From Bacteroidia bacterium (GTDB lineage Bacteria; Bacteroidota; Bacteroidia; Bacteroidales; Dysgonomonadaceae), in contig JAUNRY010000044.1 in the NCBI GenBank assembly GCA_030539475.1, positions 3,564-12,286 on the forward strand: 8,723 nt of DNA, written 5' to 3'. Shown in pieces: positions 1-6,299 of the stretch. Under the pieces are notes generated by a model. That model saw only the letters and a program-made list of their open reading frames with translations. It made no database searches and was not told the DNA's origin. The translations under genes and the position numbers were made by a program. Within the stretch, counting starts at the first letter, position 1. The number at the start of each line of letters is the position of its first letter.

Positions 1-74
1 CCCACAAAATTAACGCCTTTTACGGTGCGTCCGTCTTTGATGTCGAGGCAGGGGATTATTCTTTTTTTTAGCAT
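1..74 (-). CDS. hisF: HisF, cyclase subunit of imidazole glycerol phosphate synthase (5' end only)
   Basis: The first 24 codons are present before the gene leaves the window at its left edge. The translation begins MLKKRIIPCLDIKDGR and continues TVKGVNFV, the signature N-terminus of HisF, including the conserved Cys-Leu-Asp whose Asp (residue 11) is a catalytic acid in the family. HisF is a TIM barrel that uses ammonia from HisH to turn PRFAR into imidazole glycerol phosphate and AICAR. It follows hisA by 28 bp, the usual order. The ATG at 74-72 is directly preceded by a heptamer array and has no Shine-Dalgarno sequence. Identity is firm despite the short fragment because the opening motif is highly conserved and HisH and HisA lie next to it. 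Confidence 0.93.
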   Translation of the reverse strand, partial: MLKKRIIPCLDIKDGRTVKGVNFV

Positions 75-75
75 A

Positions 76-117
76 TAGTTTGTAGTTCTGAGTTTACAGT
101 TTTCAGTTTTCAGTTTT
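76..117 (-). repeat. Six-unit heptamer array at the hisA/hisF junction
   Basis: On the plus strand AGTT recurs at 77, 84, 91, 98, 105 and 112, an exact period of 7. The three units at 97-117 are perfect copies of CAGTTTT (sense AAAACTG) and the other three are degenerate. The array fills the whole hisA-hisF gap except the last base before the hisF ATG. It also encodes the last four HisA residues (Lys-Thr-Glu-Asn) and the HisA stop codon TGA. Confidence 0.85.
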
Positions 118-861
118 ATCGCAAAGCGTCAGTCCGCCTAAGGCGTTATCAATTAAGGAACGCAGTTCCATTAATTTTATATGTCCTTCGTAAATTGCTT
201 TGCCGATAATGGCGCCTTCGCAGCCAATCCGCTTTAGTTCCATTAAATCGTTTATCGATGAAACGCCGCCGCTGGCAATAAGTTTTACGTTTGTTCGGTG
301 CAGGATTTCGGCATATAGGTCGTTGGATGTTCCTTGGAGCATTCCGTCTTTTGAAATATCGGTGCAAACGACGTATTCAACGCCTTTTTGTTCGTAACCG
401 GCTATAAAATCCACCACATCCAGTTGCGATTGTTGTTGCCAGCCGTGTGTGGCGATTTTCCGGTTGTGGCTGTCGGCTCCCAAAATAATTTTGTCGGCTC
501 CGTAAGTCGCTAACCAGCGTAAAAATGTTTCCGGTTGCTGCGCGGCAATACTTCCGCCGGTGATTTGCGCCGCTCCGTTTTCGAAGGCGATGCGTATATC
601 TTCATCGGTTTTAATGCCGCCGCCAAAATCGACAATGAGTGAAGTTTTGGTTGATATTTCTTTTAAAATGACATGATTTACAATGTGTTTTGATTTCGCT
701 CCGTCCAAATCAACCAGATGCAAATAACGGATTCCGTTGGCTTCAAATTCCTTGGCAACTTCCAGCGGATTTTCGTTGTATATTTTTTGCGTGCTGTAAT
801 CGCCTTTGGTCAGGCGTACACACTTTCCATCGATGATGTCTATGGCGGGGATTATTCTCAT
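103..861 (-). CDS. hisA: HisA, ProFAR isomerase
   Basis: This 252-residue TIM-barrel enzyme opens the ribose ring of ProFAR by an Amadori rearrangement to give PRFAR, the substrate of HisF/HisH. It starts MRIIPAIDIIDGKCVRL with catalytic Asp8. The second catalytic Asp is residue 130 in LGAD. The phosphate-binding loops are visible as DFGGGIK (78-84), TGGS (101-104), the TDISKDGMLQG segment (167-177) and IASGGVSS (195-202). Length is normal for the family. The last residues, after LGGLTLCD, are Lys-Thr-Glu-Asn encoded by a heptamer repeat, so the extreme C-terminus is probably not ancestral. The 91-bp gap from hisH (862-952) has irregular GATA-rich sequence and no promoter that I can recognise. 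It is expected to be co-transcribed with the rest of the operon. Confidence 0.97.
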   Translation of the reverse strand: MRIIPAIDIIDGKCVRLTKGDYSTQKIYNENPLEVAKEFEANGIRYLHLVDLDGAKSKHIVNHVILKEISTKTSLIVDFGGGIKTDEDIRIAFENGAAQITGGSIAAQQPETFLRWLATYGADKIILGADSHNRKIATHGWQQQSQLDVVDFIAGYEQKGVEYVVCTDISKDGMLQGTSNDLYAEILHRTNVKLIASGGVSSINDLMELKRIGCEGAIIGKAIYEGHIKLMELRSLIDNALGGLTLCDKTEN

Positions 862-952
862 AAATTTTGTCGTTATTCGGTTGTAATCCGCACTGCGTTA
901 TTTATTGCTATCGAATATCTATCTATATCTTATCCGTCAGCCCGGTAATCGG

Positions 953-1534
953 TCAGAAAGATTGTAGAAAATTCTTCAACATCCGTTCGCCCACACCGGC
1001 CGATTTTTCGGGATGAAACTGCGTGGCGAAGAAATTATCGCGTTGCATGGCCGCGCTGAACGGTAAAATATAATCGCACCGGGCGATGGTTTGTTCACAG
1101 ATTTCGGCGAAATAGCTGTGCACGAAATACACCGTGTCGTCGTTGCTGAACCCATCGAAAAGCGGCGTTCCGGTGTTTTGTAAATTATTCCAGCCGATGT
1201 GCGGAACAATGTCCGTTGGCGGAAATTTCTTAACCGAAGCATCAAAAATTCCCAAACAATCGGTATTTCCTTCTTCGGAATGCCGGCACATCAATTGTAA
1301 TCCCAGGCAGATTCCCAAAACGGGTTGGCGAAGCGATTTTATTACCGCATCCAGGTTCCGTTCTTTCAAATATTCCATGGCCGAAGATGCTTCGCCCACA
1401 CCGGGGAAAATCACTTTTTCGGCGCTACGGATTTCCGCTTCGTTATCGGTTATTGTGCACGCGTATCCCAATCGTTCCACCGCGTTTTTTACCGATGCTA
1501 TGTTGCCTGCGTTGTATTTGATGATAGCAATCAT
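953..1534 (-). CDS. hisH: HisH, glutaminase subunit of imidazole glycerol phosphate synthase
   Basis: This 193-residue class I glutamine amidotransferase supplies ammonia to HisF through the HisF barrel. The opening MIAIIKYNAGNIASVKNA is typical of the family. The catalytic triad is visible: Cys76 in GICLGLQ, and His174 and Glu176 in FHPEKS. The PGVGE segment at 44-48 corresponds to the loop before the active site. VPHIGWN (110-116) and YFVHSYF (136-142) are also family landmarks. Length is normal. The ATG follows an A-rich stretch and no Shine-Dalgarno is present. The gene sits 113 bp after hisB, the joint-largest gap in the operon, and that gap holds two different period-7 arrays. HisH should act with HisF, encoded two genes downstream. 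Confidence 0.97.
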   Translation of the reverse strand: MIAIIKYNAGNIASVKNAVERLGYACTITDNEAEIRSAEKVIFPGVGEASSAMEYLKERNLDAVIKSLRQPVLGICLGLQLMCRHSEEGNTDCLGIFDASVKKFPPTDIVPHIGWNNLQNTGTPLFDGFSNDDTVYFVHSYFAEICEQTIARCDYILPFSAAMQRDNFFATQFHPEKSAGVGERMLKNFLQSF

Positions 1535-1540
1535 TTTTTT

Positions 1541-1561
1541 GCTGTTAGTTGTTAGCTGTTG
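1541..1561 (-). repeat. Three-unit heptamer array just upstream of hisH
   Basis: Plus-strand units GCTGTTA, GTTGTTA and GCTGTTG lie end to end (GTT at 1544, 1551 and 1558). In the sense direction they read as AACAGCT/AACAACT-like units, close to the AACTGNN arrays elsewhere in the window. The array ends 6 bp before the hisH ATG. It is only three units long, so chance is harder to exclude than for the longer arrays. Confidence 0.55.
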
Positions 1562-1612
1562 GCTTTTCGTTGAATTGGTTATTCTTTCACAAATAAAAAG
1601 CTGTTTTCCAAA

Positions 1613-1647
1613 TAATTATCAATCTGTAATTATTAATTATTAATTTT
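1613..1647 (-). repeat. Five-unit TAATTAT heptamer array after hisB
   Basis: Plus-strand units start at 1613 (TAATTAT), 1620 (CAATCTG, degenerate), 1627 and 1634 (both TAATTAT) and 1641 (TAATTTT), an exact period of 7. The array abuts the hisB stop codon at 1648-1650. In the sense direction it is rich in TAA and so places stops in all three frames. Low complexity lowers confidence somewhat, but the phase is kept across the degenerate unit. Confidence 0.65.
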
Positions 1648-2739
1648 TTATATCACGCCTTTCGTACTGGGAATCCCCATGTTTTCGCCCCGTTTCACCG
1701 CCATTTTTATCGACTTGGCGAATGCTTTGAAAATGGCTTCAATTTTGTGGTGTTCGTTATCGCCTTCGACCTTGATGTTGAGGTTGCATTTGGCGTTATC
1801 GGAGAAGGATTTAAAGAAGTGCAAGAACATTTCGGTGGGCACTTCTCCGATTTTTTCGCGCTTGAAATCCACGTCCCACACCAGCCACGGCCGACCACCG
1901 AAATCGATGGCGACTTGCGCCAGGCAATCGTCCATCGGCAACAGAAAGCCGTAACGCTCAATGCCTTTTTTCTTTCCAAGTGCCTGAACGAAAGCTTCGC
2001 CGAGGGCGATGGCGGTATCTTCAACCGTATGGTGCTCATCGATGTGCAAATCGCCGTTTACCTGAATGCGTAAATCGATGTTTCCGTGACGGGAAATTTG
2101 TTCCAGCATGTGGTCTAAAAATCCCAATCCGGTGGAAATGTTGCTCTTACCCGTTCCGTCGAGGTTTATTTCTACGAAAATATCGGTTTCCGAAGTTTTA
2201 CGCCGCACGCTTCCTTTTCTTGGCCGCGATTTCAGGAACGCGTAAATTTCCGCCCAACTCGATGTGCATAAAATGGCGTCTTCCGCTTTGCCCGTATTCA
2301 AATAAATGGCTTTGCATCCCATGTTTTTAGCAAGCTGGACATCGGTTTTCCGGTCGCCGATTACGTAGGAGTTTTCCAAGTCGTAATTGCCTTTCATGTA
2401 ATGCGTGAGCATGGCTGTGCCGGGTTTTCGGGTGGGAAGGTTTTCGTGTTCGAAGGAGCGGTCGATAAGGATTTCGCTGAATGTTACATCTTCGTTTTCA
2501 AACGCTTTTAATACGGTGTTGTGCGCCGGCCAAAATGTTTCTTCGGGGAATGAAGCGGTTCCCAAACCGTCTTGATTGGTTACCATAACCAGCTCATATT
2601 CCAGCTCTTTCGCAATGCGAGACAGGTATTGAAACACTTGCGGATAAAACTCCAGTTTTTCCAGGCTATCTATCTGAAAATCGGAAGCCGGTTCAATAAT
2701 TAAGGTTCCGTCTCTATCTATAAATAATACCTTTTTCAT
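1648..2739 (-). CDS. hisB: HisB, bifunctional histidinol-phosphatase / imidazoleglycerol-phosphate dehydratase
   Basis: This 363-residue fusion carries out two non-consecutive steps: dehydration of imidazole glycerol phosphate and dephosphorylation of histidinol phosphate. Residues 1 to about 170 form a HAD phosphatase: FIDRDGT with nucleophile Asp8 and acid/base Asp10, VTNQDG (53-58), Lys105 and VIGDRKTD (126-133). Residues from about 178 to the end form the dehydratase: FLDHMLEQ (207-214), DEHHTVED (234-241) and DNEHHKIEAIF (327-337), with the two His-rich motifs that bind Mn. The Cys-rich zinc loop known from E. coli HisB is absent. The equivalent stretch, SFEHENLPTRKP (95-106), has no Cys. 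Domain order matches the enterobacterial fusion. The start overlaps the hisC stop by 4 bp (ATGA), suggesting translational coupling. Confidence 0.97.
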   Translation of the reverse strand: MKKVLFIDRDGTLIIEPASDFQIDSLEKLEFYPQVFQYLSRIAKELEYELVMVTNQDGLGTASFPEETFWPAHNTVLKAFENEDVTFSEILIDRSFEHENLPTRKPGTAMLTHYMKGNYDLENSYVIGDRKTDVQLAKNMGCKAIYLNTGKAEDAILCTSSWAEIYAFLKSRPRKGSVRRKTSETDIFVEINLDGTGKSNISTGLGFLDHMLEQISRHGNIDLRIQVNGDLHIDEHHTVEDTAIALGEAFVQALGKKKGIERYGFLLPMDDCLAQVAIDFGGRPWLVWDVDFKREKIGEVPTEMFLHFFKSFSDNAKCNLNIKVEGDNEHHKIEAIFKAFAKSIKMAVKRGENMGIPSTKGVI

Positions 2740-3770
2740 AAGCTAATTCTTTTTAGTTCAGCAACTAAGGTGCGATTCTCGTTGAACGTTCCTACGGTTA
2801 TGCGGATGCAGTTTTCAATTTGCGAATGCCGGTTTCGGGTAATTATCTTTTTGTTAACCAGCTGATTGTAAATGGAGTCAGCATCCGAAACCTGTACCAG
2901 CAGAAAATTGGCGTCGGAAGGAAAAATTTTCTTTACGATGGGAAGTTTTTCCAGTTCTTCAATCAAAAACTCTTTCTCATTCATAATTTTACTTACCCTG
3001 TCGGATTCTTCGTGTTTCAACGAAAGAGCATCCAAAGCCGCTTTTTGATTGAGTTTGCTTACGTTATACGGCGGTTTTACTTTATCGAGAAGCGCAATAA
3101 TTTCCTTCTGTGCATACGCTATGCCCACGCGCGCGCCCGCCAGCGCCCACGCTTTGCTGAATGTTTGCATGACAATGAGGTTCGGGTATTTATGAATTTT
3201 GGGCACATACGTGCGGTCGGCCCGAAAATCGATGTACGCTTCATCCAAGGCAACAATTCCGTTGAAGTTGTCCAGCAGCGTTTTTACGTTTTTGAGCCGA
3301 TTGCCTGTCGGATTGTTCGGAGAACATATAAAAATGATTTTGATGGATGAATCGGTGTGAATTTTTTCCAAAACGGAATCTATATCCAGCTGAAAATCAT
3401 CGAGAAGCGGCACGCGTACGATATTGATATCGTTAATGTTTGCCGATACCTCGTACATTCCGTAAGTTGGGGGACAAATCAATACGCTATCTTTGCCCGG
3501 ATTGGCGAAAATCCTGTAAATCAAATCAATTATTTCGTCGCTGCCGTTTCCGATAAAAATTGTATCTGCAGGAACGCCTTTCATTTCCGATAAAGCTATT
3601 TTCAGCTCTTTTTGGTGTGGATCGGGATAGCGGTTGAGCGTTCCGTATGGATTTTCGTTGGCATCGAGAAATATGCCTTCGCTGCCCGAAAATTCATCGC
3701 GTGCGCTTGAATACGGTTTTAAGTTCCGGATGTTTGGCCTGACGAGTGCTTGTAAATTAAATTGTTTCAT
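2736..3770 (-). CDS. hisC: HisC, histidinol-phosphate aminotransferase
   Basis: This 344-residue fold-type I PLP aminotransferase converts imidazole acetol phosphate and glutamate to histidinol phosphate. Visible landmarks are DANENPYG (36-43) near the N-terminus, GNGSDEII (74-81), SPNNPTG (150-156), DEAY (176-179, Asp contacting the PLP pyridine nitrogen), the PLP lysine Lys206 in TFSKAWALAGARVG, and Arg323 in CIRITVG as the carboxylate-binding arginine. Length is typical of HisC. The ATG sits 8 bp downstream of a 6-bp hairpin and has no Shine-Dalgarno. The stop codon overlaps the hisB start, so HisC and HisB, which act in adjacent steps through the HisB phosphatase domain, are probably made in matched amounts. 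Confidence 0.97.
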   Translation of the reverse strand: MKQFNLQALVRPNIRNLKPYSSARDEFSGSEGIFLDANENPYGTLNRYPDPHQKELKIALSEMKGVPADTIFIGNGSDEIIDLIYRIFANPGKDSVLICPPTYGMYEVSANINDINIVRVPLLDDFQLDIDSVLEKIHTDSSIKIIFICSPNNPTGNRLKNVKTLLDNFNGIVALDEAYIDFRADRTYVPKIHKYPNLIVMQTFSKAWALAGARVGIAYAQKEIIALLDKVKPPYNVSKLNQKAALDALSLKHEESDRVSKIMNEKEFLIEELEKLPIVKKIFPSDANFLLVQVSDADSIYNQLVNKKIITRNRHSQIENCIRITVGTFNENRTLVAELKRISL

Positions 3771-3778
3771 TTGGGTGA

Positions 3779-3796
3779 AGCGAGTTCCAGCTCGCT
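3779..3796 (-). repeat. Small hairpin between hisD and hisC
   Basis: The sense strand reads AGCGAG, a six-base loop CTGGAA, then CTCGCT, a perfect 6-bp stem. It ends 8 bp before the hisC ATG and is the only notable structure in the 49-bp hisD-hisC spacer. No U-tract follows, so it is not an intrinsic terminator. It could affect hisC translation or mRNA stability, or be a copy of a dispersed element. Its role is inference. Confidence 0.6.
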
Positions 3797-3819
3797 ATAT
3801 TTGTTTTTAGTATAATATT

Positions 3820-5115
3820 TTAAAGCGACTTGAAAGCCGCTTCTCCCAATCGGAGTGTCATCGCGTTTTTATGTGCGAAAAGTTCTTCGGCTTCCGCCAT
3901 GGTTTCTACGGCTGGGCCGATACTCGATACTCCTTCTTCCGATAACTGCTGGAACGTGATTTTCTTCACGAAACTATCCAGCGAAACACCGCTGTACGCT
4001 TTCGCGTAGCCGCTTGTGGGTAGTGTGTGGTTGGTTCCGCTGGCATAATCGCCTGCGCTTTCGCAACTGTAATTCCCCAGAAAAACCGAACCGGCACTGA
4101 TCACTTCGCGGCTGCGCAATACAGGATTTTCCACCGCCAGAATCAAGTGTTCGGGAGCGTAAACGTTGCTGAACCGGATGCACGTTTCTATGTCTTTAAA
4201 CAGAATGGCGCGGCTGTTTTTCAGCGCTTTTTCCGCGATTTCCTTTCTCGGCAAGTTGGGCAGTTGAATGTTGAGTTCTTTGTTTACTTCTTTGATTACC
4301 TGCTTGTTATCCGATAGAAGAATTACCTCGCTGTCCGGCCCGTGTTCCGCTTGCGATAGCAAATCGGCGGCCACGAACGCCGGACGGCAGGTTTCATCGG
4401 CAATAACGAGCACTTCGCTGGGGCCGGCGGGCATATCGATGGCTGTGCCGTAATATTGAGCGGCGTGTTTGGCCGTCATCACGTATTGATTGCCCGGCCC
4501 GAATATTTTTTCCACCTTGGGAACGCTTTTTGTGCCGAAAGTCATGGCTCCGATAGCCTGAATTCCGCCGATGGCGAATACGTTGGTTACTCCCACCAGT
4601 TGTGCCGTGTAAAGGATGGCCGGATGAATGTTGCCGGCATTATCGGGTGGCGTGCAAAGTACAATTTCTTTGCATCCGGCTATTTTTGCCGGAATTGCCA
4701 GCATCAACACCGTTGAAAAGAGTGGGGCGGTGCCGCCCGGAACGTAAATTCCCACGTTTTCAATCGGCCGCGATTCGCGCCAGCAAACCACACCGGGCGA
4801 TGTTTCCACTTTCACGGTTTCTTCTTTCTGAGAAAGGTGGAATTTCTCAATATTGTTTTTGGCAATGTCGATGGCTTGTTTCAATTCTTCAGAAACTTGT
4901 TGCGATGCGGCTTCAACCGTTTCGTTAGAAACCAAGAAACTATCTGCCGCGAAACCATCGAATTGGCGGGCGTATTTCAACACGGCTTTGTCGCCTTTCT
5001 TGCTGATGTCGTAAAACACTTTGTTTACTAAATCCATCAGCTTGGCTTGTTTTATTGCCGTTCGTTCCGCCAGCTTTTGCCATTTGCTTTCGGATGGGTT
5101 GTTTATTATCTTCAT
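3820..5115 (-). CDS. hisD: HisD, histidinol dehydrogenase
   Basis: HisD is a zinc enzyme that oxidises histidinol to histidine in two NAD-dependent steps, the end of the pathway. From the chosen start the protein is 431 residues. Motifs include NVGIYVPGGTAPLFST (120-135), GPGNQYV (206-212), DMPAGPSEVLVIAD (227-240) and LLSQAEHGPDS (252-262). Likely zinc ligands are Gln255, His258, Asp356 and His415, and the catalytic pair is Glu322-His323 in YAPEHL. All sit four residues before their E. coli counterparts. The frame is open upstream to an ATG at 5142, but the nine extra residues (MPRISVTRN) run into a repeat and lack family similarity. I therefore chose MKIINNPSESKW at 5115, which matches the usual HisD beginning. 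The gap to hisG is 113 bp and full of repeats. Confidence 0.96.
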   Translation of the reverse strand: MKIINNPSESKWQKLAERTAIKQAKLMDLVNKVFYDISKKGDKAVLKYARQFDGFAADSFLVSNETVEAASQQVSEELKQAIDIAKNNIEKFHLSQKEETVKVETSPGVVCWRESRPIENVGIYVPGGTAPLFSTVLMLAIPAKIAGCKEIVLCTPPDNAGNIHPAILYTAQLVGVTNVFAIGGIQAIGAMTFGTKSVPKVEKIFGPGNQYVMTAKHAAQYYGTAIDMPAGPSEVLVIADETCRPAFVAADLLSQAEHGPDSEVILLSDNKQVIKEVNKELNIQLPNLPRKEIAEKALKNSRAILFKDIETCIRFSNVYAPEHLILAVENPVLRSREVISAGSVFLGNYSCESAGDYASGTNHTLPTSGYAKAYSGVSLDSFVKKITFQQLSEEGVSSIGPAVETMAEAEELFAHKNAMTLRLGEAAFKSL

Positions 5116-5139
5116 GTTGCGGGTTACAGAGATGCGGGG

Positions 5140-5175
5140 CAATGTGTCAATTTTTTAATATGCCAATGTGCCAAT
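5140..5175 (-). repeat. Octamer array upstream of hisD
   Basis: YAAT recurs on the plus strand at 5140, 5148, 5156, 5164 and 5172, an exact period of 8. Two 12-bp segments, CAATGTGTCAAT (5140) and CAATGTGCCAAT (5164), match at 11 of 12 positions. In the sense direction the better units read ATTGGCAC/ATTGGCAT. The array lies in the hisG-hisD gap alongside a separate period-7 array. Confidence 0.65.
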
Positions 5176-5202
5176 AATATTCAAATCCTATATCTTAAAA
5201 TA

Positions 5203-5226
5203 ATTATGCATTATACATTCTGCATT
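5203..5226 (-). repeat. Heptamer array after hisG
   Basis: Plus-strand units ATTATGC, ATTATAC, ATTCTGC and ATTG start at 5203, 5210, 5217 and 5224, an exact period of 7. The array lies 2 bp beyond the hisG stop codon (5229-5231). Sense-strand units contain TAA twice, 7 bp apart. It is a different sequence from the arrays after hisA and hisB but has the same period and the same position relative to a stop codon. Confidence 0.65.
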
Positions 5227-5228
5227 GT

Positions 5229-6086
5229 TTAAAGAATCATTTTCTCAATATTCATCACCAAAATTCCTTGCGCTTCCACGTCTTTCAGCGCGTCAATAAC
5301 GTCCCAAAACTGGTCTTCCTGCACAACGGAGTGTACGCTGCTCCAGCCTTCTTCGGCAAGCGGTAGAACGCTGGGCGATTTCATTCCCGGAAGAATGGAA
5401 CAGATTTTCGGAATGGATTTGTTGGGCGCGTTCATCACGATGTATTTGCTGCCGATGCCGCGTTTGTATGCCCGGATGCGGAAGAGAAGCCGGTCGAGCA
5501 ATTGTTGTTTTGTTTCGTTGATGTTTTTATTGGCAATAAGCACCGCTTCGCTTTTTATGATGGCTTCCACTTCTTTCAAACCATTCATTAGAAGAGTGCT
5601 TCCGGTGCTTACAATGTCGAAAATGCCGTCGGCCAGGCCAATTCCCGTGGCAATTTCCACGCTTCCGCCCAGTTCTTCAATTTTCACATCGATGCCTTTT
5701 ACGCCGAAATATTTTTTCAGAATTTTCGGATAGCTGGTGGCGATGCGTTTGCCGTTGAAATAATCCAAGTCGGTATAAACTTCGTCTTTGGGAATGGCGA
5801 GCGAGAGGCGGCAATTTCCGAATCCCAGTTTTTCTATTTCATCCACATCTTTCTCCTTTTCCCACACTTCGTTTTCGCCCAGGATACCGATGTCTGCCAC
5901 ACCGTTTTCCACGTATTGCGGAATATCGTCGTCGCGCAGGAATAGGATTTCCATGGGGAAGTTTTTGGCTTCTGTTTTCAGTTTGCGGTTGCCGTTTGAT
6001 ATTTTTATGCCGCATTCGCTCAATAATTGAAGCGATTTTTCACTCAGCCTGCCGCTTTTTTGAATAGCGATTTTTAATTTATCCAT
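5229..6086 (-). CDS. hisG: HisG, ATP phosphoribosyltransferase (long form)
   Basis: HisG joins ATP and PRPP in the first, committed step and is the usual target of histidine feedback inhibition. The 285-residue length identifies the long form, with a C-terminal regulatory ACT-like domain (about 210-285), which does not need HisZ. The PRPP-binding segment GIGLADGIFDIVSTGSTL is at 148-165, and KSGRLSEKSLQLL (10-22) and GVADIGILGENEV (62-74) are also family motifs. The C-terminal part includes SPSVLPLAEEGW (237-248). It is the first enzyme gene of the operon. The ATG follows an AT-rich stretch (ATTAAAAA), typical of Bacteroidetes starts. Transcripts reaching it must pass the terminator at 6187-6216, so its expression is expected to depend on attenuation as well as enzyme feedback. 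Confidence 0.97.
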   Translation of the reverse strand: MDKLKIAIQKSGRLSEKSLQLLSECGIKISNGNRKLKTEAKNFPMEILFLRDDDIPQYVENGVADIGILGENEVWEKEKDVDEIEKLGFGNCRLSLAIPKDEVYTDLDYFNGKRIATSYPKILKKYFGVKGIDVKIEELGGSVEIATGIGLADGIFDIVSTGSTLLMNGLKEVEAIIKSEAVLIANKNINETKQQLLDRLLFRIRAYKRGIGSKYIVMNAPNKSIPKICSILPGMKSPSVLPLAEEGWSSVHSVVQEDQFWDVIDALKDVEAQGILVMNIEKMIL

Positions 6087-6101
6087 TTTTTAATATTTCT
6101 G

Positions 6102-6173
6102 GCCACAAAGACACCAGGGAGCAACGTTGCACGAAGTCTTGGTGTTTCTTAGAGTTCTTAGTGCCTTTGTGGC
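6102..6173. repeat. Nested inverted repeat between the attenuator and hisG
   Basis: GCCACAAAG at 6102-6110 is a perfect 9-bp inverted partner of CTTTGTGGC at 6165-6173, extending to 12 of 13 matches (GCCACAAAGACAC against GCCACAAAGGCAC). Inside it, ACACCA (6111-6116) faces TGGTGT (6140-6145), and GCAACGTTGC (6121-6130) is a perfect palindrome. The right arm also shows loosely spaced AAG repeats (8-10 bp apart, sense strand). The element occupies most of the 100 bp between terminator and hisG. It looks like a dispersed intergenic repeat inserted in the leader and it would be transcribed. It has no U-tract. Confidence 0.6.
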
Positions 6174-6186
6174 GAATAACTGAATT

Positions 6187-6216
6187 AAAAAACCCGCCTG
6201 ATTTTTTCAGACGGGT
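6187..6216 (-). terminator. Rho-independent terminator of the his attenuator
   Basis: On the minus strand ACCCGTCTGA (6216-6207), a five-A loop and TCAGGCGGGT (6201-6192) form a 10-bp stem with one G-U pair, followed by a run of U (6192-6187). The U-tract exists only in the minus-strand direction. It lies after the His-rich leader peptide and about 100 bp before hisG, so it would block operon transcription when it forms. Confidence 0.9.
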
Positions 6217-6299
6217 CTATAAATATGTTACTTCGCTAACGCGCACATCTATTTCAGCTCGCCTGATTGCAAGTGTGAAAATGATGATGATGTAGCGAA
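6192..6299 (-). promoter_or_regulatory. Histidine attenuator: mutually exclusive RNA pairings
   Basis: Five segments can be seen on the transcript. Segment 1 is TTCGCTA (6299-6293, leader codons 4-6). Segment 2 is TCAGGCG (6266-6260, leader codons 15-17). Segment 3 is TAGCGAA (6238-6232). Segments 4 and 5 are the terminator arms. Segment 1 pairs perfectly with 3 (7 bp), and 2 pairs with CGTCTGA in segment 4 (6213-6207; 7 bp, one G-U). Because 1:3 and 2:4 interleave, they exclude each other, and 2:4 excludes the terminator. Segment 2 is nearly a copy of terminator arm 5. A ribosome stalled on the four tandem His codons would cover 1, leave 2 free and favour 2:4, giving read-through. A ribosome at the stop codon would cover 2 and allow termination. 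Without translation, 1:3 would also allow termination. The pairings are seen and the mechanism is inferred from the known his/trp model. Confidence 0.8.

Noticed and set aside
909..934. TATC repeats in the hisH-hisA gap as another tandem array
   Set aside because: Spacings are 7, 4, 6 and 5 bp, so there is no fixed period. It looks like simple low-complexity sequence.
1134..1643. Long plus-strand open frame of 169 codons across hisH, and similar antisense frames elsewhere in the operon
   Set aside because: They are antisense to well-conserved his genes, lack recognisable domains and are explained by the coding bias of the real strand.
5116..5142. An upstream ATG that would add nine residues to HisD
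   Set aside because: The added residues come from repeat-rich spacer sequence, and the family N-terminus begins at MKIINNPS.
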